A stretch of 64,000 nucleotides of DNA, taken from positions 2,480,001-2,544,000 of the forward strand of contig CAJNDT010005913.1 of the NCBI GenBank assembly GCA_905221615.1, written 5' to 3'. The first letter of the stretch is position 1; the number at the start of each line of letters is the position of its first letter. The translations under genes were made by a program, and so were the position numbers. Source of the DNA: Symbiodinium sp. CCMP2592 (taxonomy: Eukaryota; Sar; Dinophyceae; Suessiales; Symbiodiniaceae). A model generated the notes under the pieces. That model was not told where the DNA came from and searched no databases. It saw only the letters and a program-made list of their open reading frames with translations. Below are positions 53,771 to 62,496 of this stretch, in pieces.

Positions 53771-54084
53771 GTCTTTCTCCCATTCTGACCAGATATGGTC
53801 TTTTCCGCTTAGCTGCAATCAATCCTGACGCAACTGAAGTTTGATATACAGACCAGCCTCCTGAACTGGTCCACATGAGCTATCCAGGGCTCGCCAGCGT
53901 TCACAAAACACACAAGCCAGCAACCCCTCCACAAACCCATACTACCGACCCAGGAACCTGTTGCAAGGAAGTTTCAGGGAAACTTCAAAGAAATTTCGTG
54001 CACTCTCCCAAATTCGCGTGTATACTCCAGATATGCCCGATTTGGGGCTCAAAAATATGATCAGATCAGCCCGGACTCTTCACG
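53771..54084. other. divergent intergenic region with inverted repeat and promoter
   Basis: 314 bases between two divergent genes. It holds GAAGTTTC-AGG-GAAACTTC, a perfect 8-bp inverted repeat (53968-53975 with 53979-53986). A degenerate half copy GAAATTTC follows at about 53990-53997, and the -10-like TATACT is at 54021-54026. The repeat sits about 40 bases upstream of that box, a usual position for an activator site, or it could fold as a hairpin. Confidence 0.35.
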
Positions 54085-55329
54085 ATGACTCAGACAGATG
54101 CCCAAACCTCGACCACGGCTCCCCAGACAATGGGGACGCTCGAGGTCCGCATCAACGCCGCCGGAGAGGACCTGCTCAAGGGACTCACGACCGTGCTGGG
54201 ACAGATCCCCGCGACCGATGCGGGGCCGCAGCAACTCGCCAAAGAACTCGGGATCGACAAGGTCCTCGCGTCCCGCATCCTCAAAGCGCTCCGCGCTCCG
54301 GACCCCATGTCCGTCGTCCATCGCGTGCCGGGTCCCGAACCGATGCGCCGTTTGCTTAAAGCAACTTCTAAGCTCGGCGTCAAGCCGGAAGACCTCATCA
54401 ACGCCAACTCCGCCGTCGATCGCTTCGAGTCGCTCATCCGATCCGAGATCGGCGATCGCAGCGCCCTCGATGCGATCCTGAGTGCTTGGGTCCCTGAAGC
54501 GCGAAGAGAGTTCGAGCTGCGCCGCAAGCAAGCCGCGTTCCGCGCGATGTCCCAGCTCAAAGGCGCGCAAGCGGATGTTTACGCCGAAGCCGCGATCTTC
54601 TATCCGAGTCCCGACAACGAGCACATTGATATCGTCTGGATCAAAGCCGTGATCGGACTGCATCGACTGCGTCCAGGAGTGGTGGTTAAGTTCACCAGCC
54701 ATCGTCAGATCGAGGATCAATCAGGACGCAAGACCTACACCCTCGCAGGCGATCCTGTGGATTCCGTCACCAGCGCCACGCTGGAGAAATACTGCTCAAC
54801 CCCAACCCCAGTGCTCAATGTCCATCATGCCGGGGAGCTGATGCACTACACACTCCAGGAAAACTGCTTCGGCGCATCGAGCTCGATCGACCTCGTCACC
54901 TGCGAAGTCAACCGCGCCGAGATCCCCCGCTACATCCCAGATGAGCGCAATCGCAAAGCGTGGGCATCAAGCGACATCAACATCCCTTCCAAGCGCATGC
55001 AGTTCGATGTCCTTGTCCATAAAGATCTCTACAACCGATCCTTCCCAGAACTCCGCATATACGACACCACAATCAACGGCCAAGCAGATATCAACGATCC
55101 TTCGCGCGATGTAGATCAGCTCGACCTACTCGAATCCATCGAAAACCTCGGAGAAGGACTCAGCCGATTCGGATCATCGCTCGTCCCGAACTATCGCAAG
55201 ATGATCGAAGAGGTCTGCACAACACTTAACTTCGACGCATCCACACTCCGCGGCTACCGCTGTGCCGCGGACTACCCCATCTACGGCTCACAAACCGCGA
55301 TGATCTTCTCCACACAAGATCGCAAATAA
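54085..55329 (+). CDS. unknown protein with N-terminal HTH-like segment
   Basis: 414 residues; no family recognised. Residues about 20-75 (LLKGLTTVLGQI...QQLAKELGIDKVLASRILKAL) look like a winged or simple helix-turn-helix of the type that regulators use. The rest (about 140-410) is an alpha/beta body with HIDIVWIKAVIGLH, PVLNVHHAGELMHYTL and a C-terminal NYRKMIEEVC. It is soluble (no signal or transmembrane segment). ATG 54085 has no ribosome site. It stands between a PEP-CTERM gene and the polysaccharide deacetylase, so a regulatory link is possible but unproven. Confidence 0.6.
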   Translation: MTQTDAQTSTTAPQTMGTLEVRINAAGEDLLKGLTTVLGQIPATDAGPQQLAKELGIDKVLASRILKALRAPDPMSVVHRVPGPEPMRRLLKATSKLGVKPEDLINANSAVDRFESLIRSEIGDRSALDAILSAWVPEARREFELRRKQAAFRAMSQLKGAQADVYAEAAIFYPSPDNEHIDIVWIKAVIGLHRLRPGVVVKFTSHRQIEDQSGRKTYTLAGDPVDSVTSATLEKYCSTPTPVLNVHHAGELMHYTLQENCFGASSSIDLVTCEVNRAEIPRYIPDERNRKAWASSDINIPSKRMQFDVLVHKDLYNRSFPELRIYDTTINGQADINDPSRDVDQLDLLESIENLGEGLSRFGSSLVPNYRKMIEEVCTTLNFDASTLRGYRCAADYPIYGSQTAMIFSTQDRK

Positions 55330-55333
55330 ATCG

Positions 55334-56206
55334 TTACGAGTTGCTCGCGAGATAGTCGTCGAGGAACTCACCAACAGGGCGCCAAGTAAACGAACTCAGC
55401 AGGTTATCAAATCGCTGATCGCACACATCGAGATTGTTGTAGTGACGGAATCGATGCGAACGCTTCAGCCCATCCACCCTCGGCTGTCCCGGATCGACCT
55501 CCCAAGGATGGATATAAAAAACATAAGGCATCCCTGAGTTCAAAATCCGCTTCACGCCGCGCTTGAACATCCAGTAAGGGAACAAGCGGAAGTATCCGCC
55601 GCCCGCCCAAGGGACACCCTTCTTCCCAACCTTGAGCACACTCACGCACACCTCATGGAACCCATCGCGGATTTCAACGATCGGTTTCCCAGAGTCCATC
55701 CCCGCGAGCTTGCCGTAGCGATCGTGCGCCACCGTTGGGAACGCGGAGCTGTCGTAGGTCAGCCCCAGCTCTTGCAAGATATCGATCGCCCAATCCGTGA
55801 TGGAGAACGAAGGAGCGCGATACCCACGGATCTTCGCGCCAGTCAGGTCCTCAACAATCCCGATCCCGCGCTTCATATCCTCGCGGAACTCGTCGTGCGA
55901 AAGATTGTAAATCAGATCGTGCCCATATCCATGCGAGGCGATCTCGTGTCCTGCGTCGGAAATCCGCTTGATGAGCTCCGGACATTTCTCCGCGACCCAT
56001 CCGAGGATGAAGCATGTGCACTTGACGCCGTGCTGATCCATGAGCTCAAGCATCCGATCCGTGTTGCGTTCAACACGCAGCTCCTGCTCATCCCAGGTAT
56101 CACGCTCGATGACGCCTTTGAGGTTCTCGACCTGAAACCAATCCTCGACATCGATCGACATCGCGGCTTGGGTCGTTTCAAACTTTGATGGACTGCTGGG
56201 CGCCAT
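55334..56206 (-). CDS. XrtA/PEP-CTERM-type polysaccharide deacetylase
   Basis: Carbohydrate esterase family 4 deacetylase with the C-terminal DUF3473 segment, usual in PEP-CTERM/exosortase polysaccharide loci. MSIDVEDWFQVE opens the catalytic domain (Asp in DVEDW), CTCFILGWVAEKCPELIKRI, ASHGYGHDLIY (metal His) and RGYRAPSFSI follow. The tail FYIHPWEVDPGQPR...HYNNL is the DUF3473 signature. 290 residues. It would act on the exopolysaccharide made by the cluster. Last gene of a four-gene minus-strand operon starting near 59491. Confidence 0.88.
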   Translation of the reverse strand: MAPSSPSKFETTQAAMSIDVEDWFQVENLKGVIERDTWDEQELRVERNTDRMLELMDQHGVKCTCFILGWVAEKCPELIKRISDAGHEIASHGYGHDLIYNLSHDEFREDMKRGIGIVEDLTGAKIRGYRAPSFSITDWAIDILQELGLTYDSSAFPTVAHDRYGKLAGMDSGKPIVEIRDGFHEVCVSVLKVGKKGVPWAGGGYFRLFPYWMFKRGVKRILNSGMPYVFYIHPWEVDPGQPRVDGLKRSHRFRHYNNLDVCDQRFDNLLSSFTWRPVGEFLDDYLASNS

Positions 56207-56992
56207 TCAGATCATCCTATGACCGCGCTTGCGGAACTGCTTGACATCTTTAGGTTGCGGGAAGCTGAAGTACTTCTTCTCGCTCATATCCAACGGCGTC
56301 GCGACCGCTTCGCCGTTCTTGAGCTGCAGTAGCACCTTCATCATTAGACGAGCACCGTCTTGCTTTGTTCCTGTGATGACCCGATCCAGCGAGTCATGCT
56401 CTTTGAGTTCCCACTCGAGCGTGTCGAGGATCCCCCCTGCATCGAGCTTCTCGACCATCTCATGCACCGTAACGCACGCGCTCTTCTCGCCGTGCAAGAG
56501 CTGCCAAAAATTGGGCATCATCCCGCGATAGATCGGTAAGCGTCCCGAGTGGATATTGATGCAGCGGACCTTGGGAACCGCGAGGATGTCCTTCTTGAAA
56601 ATCTCAGGACCCGCGACCGAAGCGATCACATCGACCTCAAGATCCTTGAGCTTCTGGATATACGCCGGATCATTGACCGATCCGCACTCAACGATCGGCA
56701 GTCCCTTGTCTTTCGCGAGCTTGACGATCGAATCGCCGCGGAGTTTGACCTTGAAGTATCGCGCGAGCAATCGGAAGAAATCGATCGGTCCATAGAAACG
56801 GAAAATCCGTTTCGCGGTTTTCCATTTGGGTTCGTGGAATGCTTCCTGAACGCTCACGCCGACGATCTCGATCTCGTCGCTCGGATATTCATCAAAGAAC
56901 ACCTCGAAAAACTTGATCACATACAACGGATCGTCTTCCGTCACAAAGACCAGCTTGAGTTTGCGATCGCCGATACCTTCATGACTGCTCAC
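56207..56992 (-). CDS. formyltransferase-family protein
   Basis: Formyl-tetrahydrofolate-dependent transferase fold (relatives: Fmt, ArnA N-domain, sugar N-formyltransferases). N-terminal LKLVFVTEDDPLYVIKFFEVFF, then CINIHSGRLPIYRGMMPNFW (about residues 135-155; the catalytic Asn-x-His triad NIH) and the loop ACVTVHEMVEKLDAGGIL. 261 residues, lacking the C-terminal domain of Fmt, so sugar or amino-sugar N-formylation is more likely than initiator tRNA formylation. It abuts the deacetylase and overlaps the next gene by four bases. Confidence 0.78.
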   Translation of the reverse strand: MSSHEGIGDRKLKLVFVTEDDPLYVIKFFEVFFDEYPSDEIEIVGVSVQEAFHEPKWKTAKRIFRFYGPIDFFRLLARYFKVKLRGDSIVKLAKDKGLPIVECGSVNDPAYIQKLKDLEVDVIASVAGPEIFKKDILAVPKVRCINIHSGRLPIYRGMMPNFWQLLHGEKSACVTVHEMVEKLDAGGILDTLEWELKEHDSLDRVITGTKQDGARLMMKVLLQLKNGEAVATPLDMSEKKYFSFPQPKDVKQFRKRGHRMI

Positions 56993-58353
56993 GACCCACC
57001 CCCATTCATGCCTTCACCATTGGGTTCTGCAACGACCGCGGCTCCTCCAGCGAGCCACTTCGCAAGCTTCTCGCGCCGATTCGCTGTCGCGACCGCTGTT
57101 TCGTCAGGATCCGCGAGCTTCAAGACCTCCGCATACTTCGCGGCACACACCTGTCGCGTGTACCCCTTCTCGAACACCTTGCGAGCGTTCGCGCCCATCT
57201 CGGCAGTCTTCTGCTTGTCGTGAATCAACACACGCAACTGCTCCGCGAGTCCCTCCGCGTCTCCCAGCGCCGACCAGATCCCGCACCCACTCCGCTCAAC
57301 AACACGCCGAAGCTCGGACCAATCCTCAGACAATGCGACAATCGCTTTCCCCACAGCGAGCGATGTGTATAGCTTGCTCGGGAAACTGATCCCCTCGATC
57401 CCCTTCGCGATTGTCACAAGCGACGCATCGCACGCATTCAGAGATTCATTCAGCATCTCGAACGGCTGGTACGGCATCAGCTTCACATTGTGCAGACCAC
57501 GCTCCTTGACCTGCGCCTCGATCTTCTTGCGCTTCCCGCCCCCACCAACAAGGACCAACTTGAACGGCTCATCGAGCAGCAGCTCCGCGGCATCCAGCAC
57601 CGTATCAAAGTCGTAATACAACCCCATATTCCCGGAGTACAACAGCACAAAGTCATCCACAAACCCGTTGTCGATCGCGATCGTTGACTCTTCTTTGGGT
57701 TTGGGGAACAGGTCTTCGCCATCCGCCCAGTTCGGGATGACATGGATCCGATCGGGACGGATCGGATAGGTCTCCGCGACCAGTTTCTTCGCCGCCTTGC
57801 ACAACACAATCGCTTCACGCGACCGCTTGTACTTCCGACGATTCAGCGCCATCCACACGCGATAGATAAACGACCCTTTCTTGAAGGTCCCGACCCAAGC
57901 GCCAAGCTGCGGATGCGCATCATGCAGGAGCGTCACATAATGATGACTGCGGAACAAGGACACAAACCAACCGATCGTCCCAAGGAACGGCGGATTGGTC
58001 GTGTACAGATACACCGTGTCCCGACGTGATCCGAACAACACCGAAAGAATCATCGGGACCACAAAGGTCAGGTAGTTGAACGCCCGTCCTGGGAGGAAGT
58101 TCTTATCAAACCGCGCCACGCGCAAGCGATGGATCTTCACGCCATCCACAGTCTCGCGGAGCGGACAATCCTGCCAAGTATCCGGCGGACCATAACTCGG
58201 TCGACCGGTCAACACCTCGACCTCGAACCCAAGCTTCACGAGCTCAACCGCGAGTTCATGCAGCAGGTGTCCCGTCGATGCGACATCCGGGACATAGTAC
58301 TGATTCAGGATCACAACCTTCGTCTTTTTCGATGAATCGCCCGACTCAGCCAT
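56989..58353 (-). CDS. GT4-family glycosyltransferase (WbuB-like)
   Basis: 454 residues. N-terminal acceptor domain: VVILNQYYVPDVASTGHLLHELA (about 12-34), FEVEVLTGRPSY, RDTVYLYTTNPPFLGTIG. C-terminal domain: IHVIPNWADGEDLFP, LLYSGNMGLYYDFDT, KLVLVGGGGKRKKIE and the E-x7-E region GISFPSKLYTSLAVGKAIVAL. The arrangement is that of WbuB-type capsule/O-antigen glycosyltransferases. ATG 58353 is inside the end of the upstream gene (8-base overlap); an in-frame extension to 58404 has no support. Confidence 0.85.
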   Translation of the reverse strand: MAESGDSSKKTKVVILNQYYVPDVASTGHLLHELAVELVKLGFEVEVLTGRPSYGPPDTWQDCPLRETVDGVKIHRLRVARFDKNFLPGRAFNYLTFVVPMILSVLFGSRRDTVYLYTTNPPFLGTIGWFVSLFRSHHYVTLLHDAHPQLGAWVGTFKKGSFIYRVWMALNRRKYKRSREAIVLCKAAKKLVAETYPIRPDRIHVIPNWADGEDLFPKPKEESTIAIDNGFVDDFVLLYSGNMGLYYDFDTVLDAAELLLDEPFKLVLVGGGGKRKKIEAQVKERGLHNVKLMPYQPFEMLNESLNACDASLVTIAKGIEGISFPSKLYTSLAVGKAIVALSEDWSELRRVVERSGCGIWSALGDAEGLAEQLRVLIHDKQKTAEMGANARKVFEKGYTRQVCAAKYAEVLKLADPDETAVATANRREKLAKWLAGGAAVVAEPNGEGMNGGGS

Positions 58354-59491
58354 GATGCTCCCCAGCGCACACCGCTTCTGCCTCAGGCTCACCAAAGGTC
58401 TCACGCAGACGATCTCCCAACCACGCGATCAGCTTGTTCTTCTCATCACGCAAGAACCCAAGATCCACGCGTTGGGGCTCATCCTTGATCCGATCCAGAC
58501 CAAGGCGCTTGAGCAGATACGCGCGAGGTGAGCGTGTGAACAACATCGCCGGATTGCCGTACGCAACCGTCGCGACGCACGCGTGCACACGATTGGAAAT
58601 CGTCAGATCCGCGTTCGCATAGATATTCAAGTACGAATACGGCACATCACCCGAGTACACCATCGGAGCGCGGTAGTTCTTCTTCATCAAGAACGGGTTG
58701 TAGCGATGATCCGTCCGCACCACAAGTTTCCCATCCACACGAGCGGGACCACCATTGAGTCCGAGCAAGCAGTCGAGGAAGATGAACGCGCGATGTTTGT
58801 AGCACATCTCTGTTCGCCACTTTGGATGCCGAACATCCCAAGTCGTTCCCTCAAAGTCGAACGACCGATCCACACGACCACTGAACTGCTCACGCGGAGA
58901 TATCGCAGGCTCAGGAATCTGATCAAAGTTCATCGCGATATACGGCTCAAGATCACTCGGGATCTTCGGGAATAGATCCGACACGAAGGTTGCGACATCC
59001 ACGCCGTCAAACGCAAACTCCGCGAGATCACCAAGCGCGTCGTAAGTCTCAGTATCACGCGAGGTGAAGATATGAGGAGGACAGTCCTTCATCAGACTCC
59101 GGCTCAGATCAATCGTTCCAGAGTCATACTGCATCATCCCCGCCGCGAGGACCATGATCTTCGCGCCCTTCTCATGCTGAGTGCGAATCAGATCCGAAAC
59201 GATGTTCGTCATCTCCGGACGCACATACGGCCCAAGAATCACGAGCGCATCCATGTCGAGATGCTTCGCGTAATCAATCGAGTTCGGAGGATTCCCCTTC
59301 GAGGTGTTGTAGTACCCCGCTTGATCTCCGATCGGGAACACATGAGCCCCTGGATATGCCTGCTCGATCGCGTAGACCGCTCCGAGCTGGAAAAACGCGT
59401 TCCCGATATTGGTCGACCAGTATCCGGTCAGCACACCGATTCTCGGACGCTTTGCAGGGACTAGGACTGGATCTTGTATGTCGTTGCTCAT
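58346..59491 (-). CDS. polysaccharide pyruvyl transferase-family protein
   Basis: 381 residues of the CsaB/WcaK/PssM-like pyruvyl transferase family, which adds pyruvate ketals from PEP to sugar residues. N-terminal IGVLTGYWSTNIGNAFFQLGA (about 20-40), DALVILGPYVRP, then the C-terminal half with DHRYNPFL, NIYANADLTISNRVHACVATVAYGNPAML (the S-x-R-x-H segment conserved in the family). GGAGC precedes ATG 59491. First gene of the minus-strand operon. Confidence 0.8.
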   Translation of the reverse strand: MSNDIQDPVLVPAKRPRIGVLTGYWSTNIGNAFFQLGAVYAIEQAYPGAHVFPIGDQAGYYNTSKGNPPNSIDYAKHLDMDALVILGPYVRPEMTNIVSDLIRTQHEKGAKIMVLAAGMMQYDSGTIDLSRSLMKDCPPHIFTSRDTETYDALGDLAEFAFDGVDVATFVSDLFPKIPSDLEPYIAMNFDQIPEPAISPREQFSGRVDRSFDFEGTTWDVRHPKWRTEMCYKHRAFIFLDCLLGLNGGPARVDGKLVVRTDHRYNPFLMKKNYRAPMVYSGDVPYSYLNIYANADLTISNRVHACVATVAYGNPAMLFTRSPRAYLLKRLGLDRIKDEPQRVDLGFLRDEKNKLIAWLGDRLRETFGEPEAEAVCAGEHHG

Positions 59492-59844
59492 CAGTGTGAT
59501 GCTCCGAAAAAAGCCGTATCTGGAGACCGTCTATCGGTTGATTGATCCTATCGCATTCCAAGAGATCCAAAGATCACGCCAATCCTAGAACTTCGTAGTC
59601 GCCAATCTCGTAATCACTGTCAATGTTGGGTCAATCCTGCCTCAATTTCTGTGTTTGAGCATGACCAGTTCACGGCCGCCTTGTTTCATCGATAGTCTTC
59701 TCTCTGAATTGACCAATCTTGCCGACCAGCGACCTGTATTCGTCCGATGGAATCTGGATCAGCCGGATCGACAAAAAACGACACGCAATCGGACGAAAGG
59801 CCCGATAAATAGACCGATAAAGACCCAGATACTCATTCAAGAGC
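59492..59844. other. divergent promoter region of two polysaccharide operons, CCGATARA repeats
   Basis: 353 bases with no gene. CCGATAAA occurs twice on the plus strand (59802-59809 and 59814-59821, 12 bases apart) just before the plus-strand operon. CCGATAGA occurs on the minus strand at 59530-59537, 39 bases before the minus-strand operon. The three sites could be operators or -10-like elements (the last two resemble the sigma-28 -10 GCCGATAA). I could not identify full promoters. Confidence 0.35.
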
Positions 59845-60429
59845 ATGAACGAAGAGCAGCAGACCATCATTGAACCCCCACGCAAATCGCCTTGGACACT
59901 CAAACAGCGCCTTGTCCGCGCGATGTGGGGAATCTGTGAACTCGTGCTCTGGAAGCTCAGCCCAACCCCTTGTCACCGATTCCGTGCGTCGTTGCTCAGG
60001 ATATTTGGTGCCAAGATCGGAAAGCGGGTCAAGATCCACCCCTCCGTCAAGGTCGTCATTCCATGGCACATCACCATCGGGGATCATGTCACGATCAACG
60101 AACGCGCCATCCTCTACGCGCTCGGAGACATCACCATCGGAGACCACTCCGAGATCGGTCCGCTCTCGCATATCTGTGCCGGGACCCACGACTACACCGA
60201 TCCAAAGTTCACGCTCTTGCGTCAACCGATCACCATCGGAGACCACTGCATCCTCTGTGCGTCTTCGTTCGTTGCTCCTGGAGTCACACTCTCATCGAGG
60301 ACCTTCCTCCATCCAAGAGCCGCGTTGTACACGGATTCAGAGCCCGGCGCTCAGTACCAAGGCAATCCCGCCAAACGCGTTGAAGCGCCCAAGCAAGATC
60401 ATGAAGTCCAGCAGGAGCTCGTCTCCTGA
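59845..60429 (+). CDS. LbH-fold acetyltransferase, WcaF-like (copy 1)
   Basis: 194 residues of the hexapeptide acyltransferase class (WcaF/VatD type). N-terminal helix KQRLVRAMWGICELVLWKLSPTPCHRFRASLLRIFGAKIGKRVKIHPSV then hexapeptide coils with ITIGDHVTINERAILYALGDITIGDHSEIG. The catalytic-type His lies in SHICAGTHDYTD (about residue 115). ATG 59845 follows AAGAG. First of three tandem homologues. Likely O-acetylates a sugar residue. Its stop overlaps the next start by one base. Confidence 0.85.
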   Translation: MNEEQQTIIEPPRKSPWTLKQRLVRAMWGICELVLWKLSPTPCHRFRASLLRIFGAKIGKRVKIHPSVKVVIPWHITIGDHVTINERAILYALGDITIGDHSEIGPLSHICAGTHDYTDPKFTLLRQPITIGDHCILCASSFVAPGVTLSSRTFLHPRAALYTDSEPGAQYQGNPAKRVEAPKQDHEVQQELVS

Positions 60430-61028
60430 TGACCACGCTCTGCACAACCCTGACCCCTGCTTTGCACGCAACACGCGAAAAGAACGCTCCGCGTCGTCCG
60501 AGTGCCATGCATCGTCTCGGATGGTCACTCATATCGAGCACCATATTCCCATTCATTCCAAGCCCTGCATATAAAGTCCGCCGAGTCATTCTCCGTGCGT
60601 TCGGTGCCAAACTCGACCCCCACGCACGAATCCGAGGCGGCGTCCGCATCTCCCACCCCTGGAACCTCACGATCGGACGCAAAAGCTCCATCGGAGAAGG
60701 GACCATCGTCTACAACCCCGCGCCGCTCACAATCGGAGACCGTTCCGTCGTCAGCCAGTACTGCTATCTCCAATGCATCGCGCACGACGAGAACAACGCA
60801 GAAAATCCACAGCACCCCGCACCAATCAACATCGGAGACGATGTCTGGATCGCGACCGAGTGCGTGATCGAAGCAATCGCGCCCATCCCAAACGGTTTGC
60901 TCGTTGGCGCTCGATCCGTGCTCACGAGCACCAACAACCCCGATCCAGATATCCAGCCGTGGACCATCGCGACCGGACACCCCGCTCGCTCGCGCCGTCC
61001 GCGTCCATACAAGGGGCCAAAGTCATGA
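60429..61028 (+). CDS. LbH-fold acetyltransferase, WcaF-like (copy 2)
   Basis: 199 residues, homologous to its neighbours: PSPAYKVRRVILRAFGAKLDPHARI, hexapeptide coils ISHPWNLTIGRKSSIGEGTIVYNPAPLTIGDRSVVS. The catalytic position reads YLQCIAHDENN, His conserved although the surrounding THD is AHD. GSRSVLT-type end LVGARSVLTS. It overlaps copy 1 by one base and copy 3 by four. Confidence 0.83.
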   Translation: MTTLCTTLTPALHATREKNAPRRPSAMHRLGWSLISSTIFPFIPSPAYKVRRVILRAFGAKLDPHARIRGGVRISHPWNLTIGRKSSIGEGTIVYNPAPLTIGDRSVVSQYCYLQCIAHDENNAENPQHPAPINIGDDVWIATECVIEAIAPIPNGLLVGARSVLTSTNNPDPDIQPWTIATGHPARSRRPRPYKGPKS

Positions 61029-61630
61029 CGGCCCCAACTCAACAACCCACCCCCAAGCCCACTCCAAGCCCGCACACCACGAAGAACAAACTCATGCGTG
61101 TGCTCTGGTCAGTTGTCCAATCGACCCTCTTCCGATTCAGCCCGCGCCCGATGCACGCGTGGAGGAACATGCTCCTCCGCATGTTCGGCGCTGATTTGCA
61201 CCCCTCGGCGCGTGTCTATCCACGAGCAACCATCTGGGCGCCGTGGAATCTCACAATGGGCGCTCGCGCCACGATCGCCGACGATGTCGACTGCTACTGC
61301 GTCAAGCGCATCACACTCGAAGAACGCGTCATCGTCTCGCAGTACTCCTACCTCTGCGGCGCGACGCATGATTTCGAACTCGCCGACCGACCGCTCATCC
61401 CGATGCCGATCACCATCGGGAAAGGAACATGGATCGCAGCGGATGTGTTCGTTGCACCAGGAGTGAATATCGGAGAGGAATCCGTCGTCGGCGCGCGATC
61501 AAGCGTGTTCACCGATCTTCCGTCATGGAAAGTCTGCGTCGGATCCCCCGCCAAACCGATCCGAGATCGTGTCATGAAAGACGCGACGCAATCCAGCACC
61601 CAGCCAATCAATGAGGAGACCAACCAATGA
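61025..61630 (+). CDS. LbH-fold acetyltransferase, WcaF-like (copy 3)
   Basis: 201 residues from ATG 61025, which overlaps the copy 2 stop (ATGA). A Pro/Thr-rich leader (1-22), SPRPMHAWRNMLLRMFGADLHPSARV, coils PWNLTMGARATIADDVDCYCVKRITLEERVIVS and the catalytic THDFELADRP (about residue 118). The end ESVVGARSSVFTDLPSWKVCVGSPAKPI is as in the other two. The open frame extends upstream to 60773 in copy 2, but that part is a shadow. Confidence 0.83.
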   Translation: MTAPTQQPTPKPTPSPHTTKNKLMRVLWSVVQSTLFRFSPRPMHAWRNMLLRMFGADLHPSARVYPRATIWAPWNLTMGARATIADDVDCYCVKRITLEERVIVSQYSYLCGATHDFELADRPLIPMPITIGKGTWIAADVFVAPGVNIGEESVVGARSSVFTDLPSWKVCVGSPAKPIRDRVMKDATQSSTQPINEETNQ

Positions 61631-62496
61631 GTGTCTCCATCTTCATCCAAACCCTCAACGAGGAAGACAGTCTCCCAGGACTCCTCGAATCCGTCGCGTT
61701 CTCCGATGACATCGTGGTCCTCGACTCACTCTCGACCGATCGCACGCGTGAGATTTCCGAAGCCGCCGGCGCTCGCTGGTTCGAGCGTGCCTACGACGGC
61801 CGTGGAAATCACCAGAACTGGGCCATGGACAACATCGACTTCAAACACCAGTGGGTGTTCTATCTTGACGCTGACGAACGCATGACCCCAGAACTGAGAG
61901 CAGAAATCGAATCCATCATCACCGACTGGGATTCAGGCAAAAAATCCAGAGAGAACAACGACCCCGTCGCGTACTACTGCGGCCGCAAGAACATCTTCAA
62001 AGGACGCTGGCTCAAGCACGCCATGCCGCCCGGGAACATCATGCGATTCTTCCAGCCCCCCCACATCCGCTTTGCGCGTGATGCCAACCCCGTCCCCACT
62101 GTTGACGGCTCCATCGGATACCTCAAACAACACTTCATCCACTACAACTTCTCCAAAGGCATGCGCGAATGGATCGAGCGACACAACCGCTACTCGACCT
62201 ACGAAGCGAACGAGACCGTCAAAGCACTCCAAGAGAATCCCGTCAAACTCGGGAATCTCCTTTCCTCTGATCGCAACACAAGAAGACTCGAGCTCAAGAA
62301 CATCTCGTTCCGCATGCCGATGCGTCCACTCCTCAAGTTCCTCTACATGTATTTCCTCGGACGCGGATTCCTCGATGGGCGCGCCGGATGGACCTACTGC
62401 AAACTCCAAGCAATGTACGAATATATGATCGTTCTGAAAGTTCGAGAACTCAAACGCCCAGACCTCGTCGCCGCGGATCAAGGAAAGCACGATTAA
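61627..62496 (+). CDS. GT2-family glycosyltransferase (WaaE/KdtX-like)
   Basis: 289 residues, GT-A fold: SVSIFIQTLNEEDSLPGLLESV (1-25), DDIVVLDSLSTDRT, the D-x-D equivalent YLDADERM (about 80-87) and KHAMPPGNIMRFFQPP. This arrangement, including the C-terminal helical stretch with FLYMYFLGRGFLDGRAGWTYC, is that of the lipopolysaccharide-core type glucosyltransferases WaaE/KdtX. It overlaps copy 3 by four bases and ends at the start of the next gene. Confidence 0.85.
   Translation: MSVSIFIQTLNEEDSLPGLLESVAFSDDIVVLDSLSTDRTREISEAAGARWFERAYDGRGNHQNWAMDNIDFKHQWVFYLDADERMTPELRAEIESIITDWDSGKKSRENNDPVAYYCGRKNIFKGRWLKHAMPPGNIMRFFQPPHIRFARDANPVPTVDGSIGYLKQHFIHYNFSKGMREWIERHNRYSTYEANETVKALQENPVKLGNLLSSDRNTRRLELKNISFRMPMRPLLKFLYMYFLGRGFLDGRAGWTYCKLQAMYEYMIVLKVRELKRPDLVAADQGKHD

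Noticed and set aside
60773..61024. Upstream extension of the third acetyltransferase
   Set aside because: It is an out-of-frame shadow of copy 2; ATG 61025 overlaps the copy 2 stop as the operon pattern predicts.
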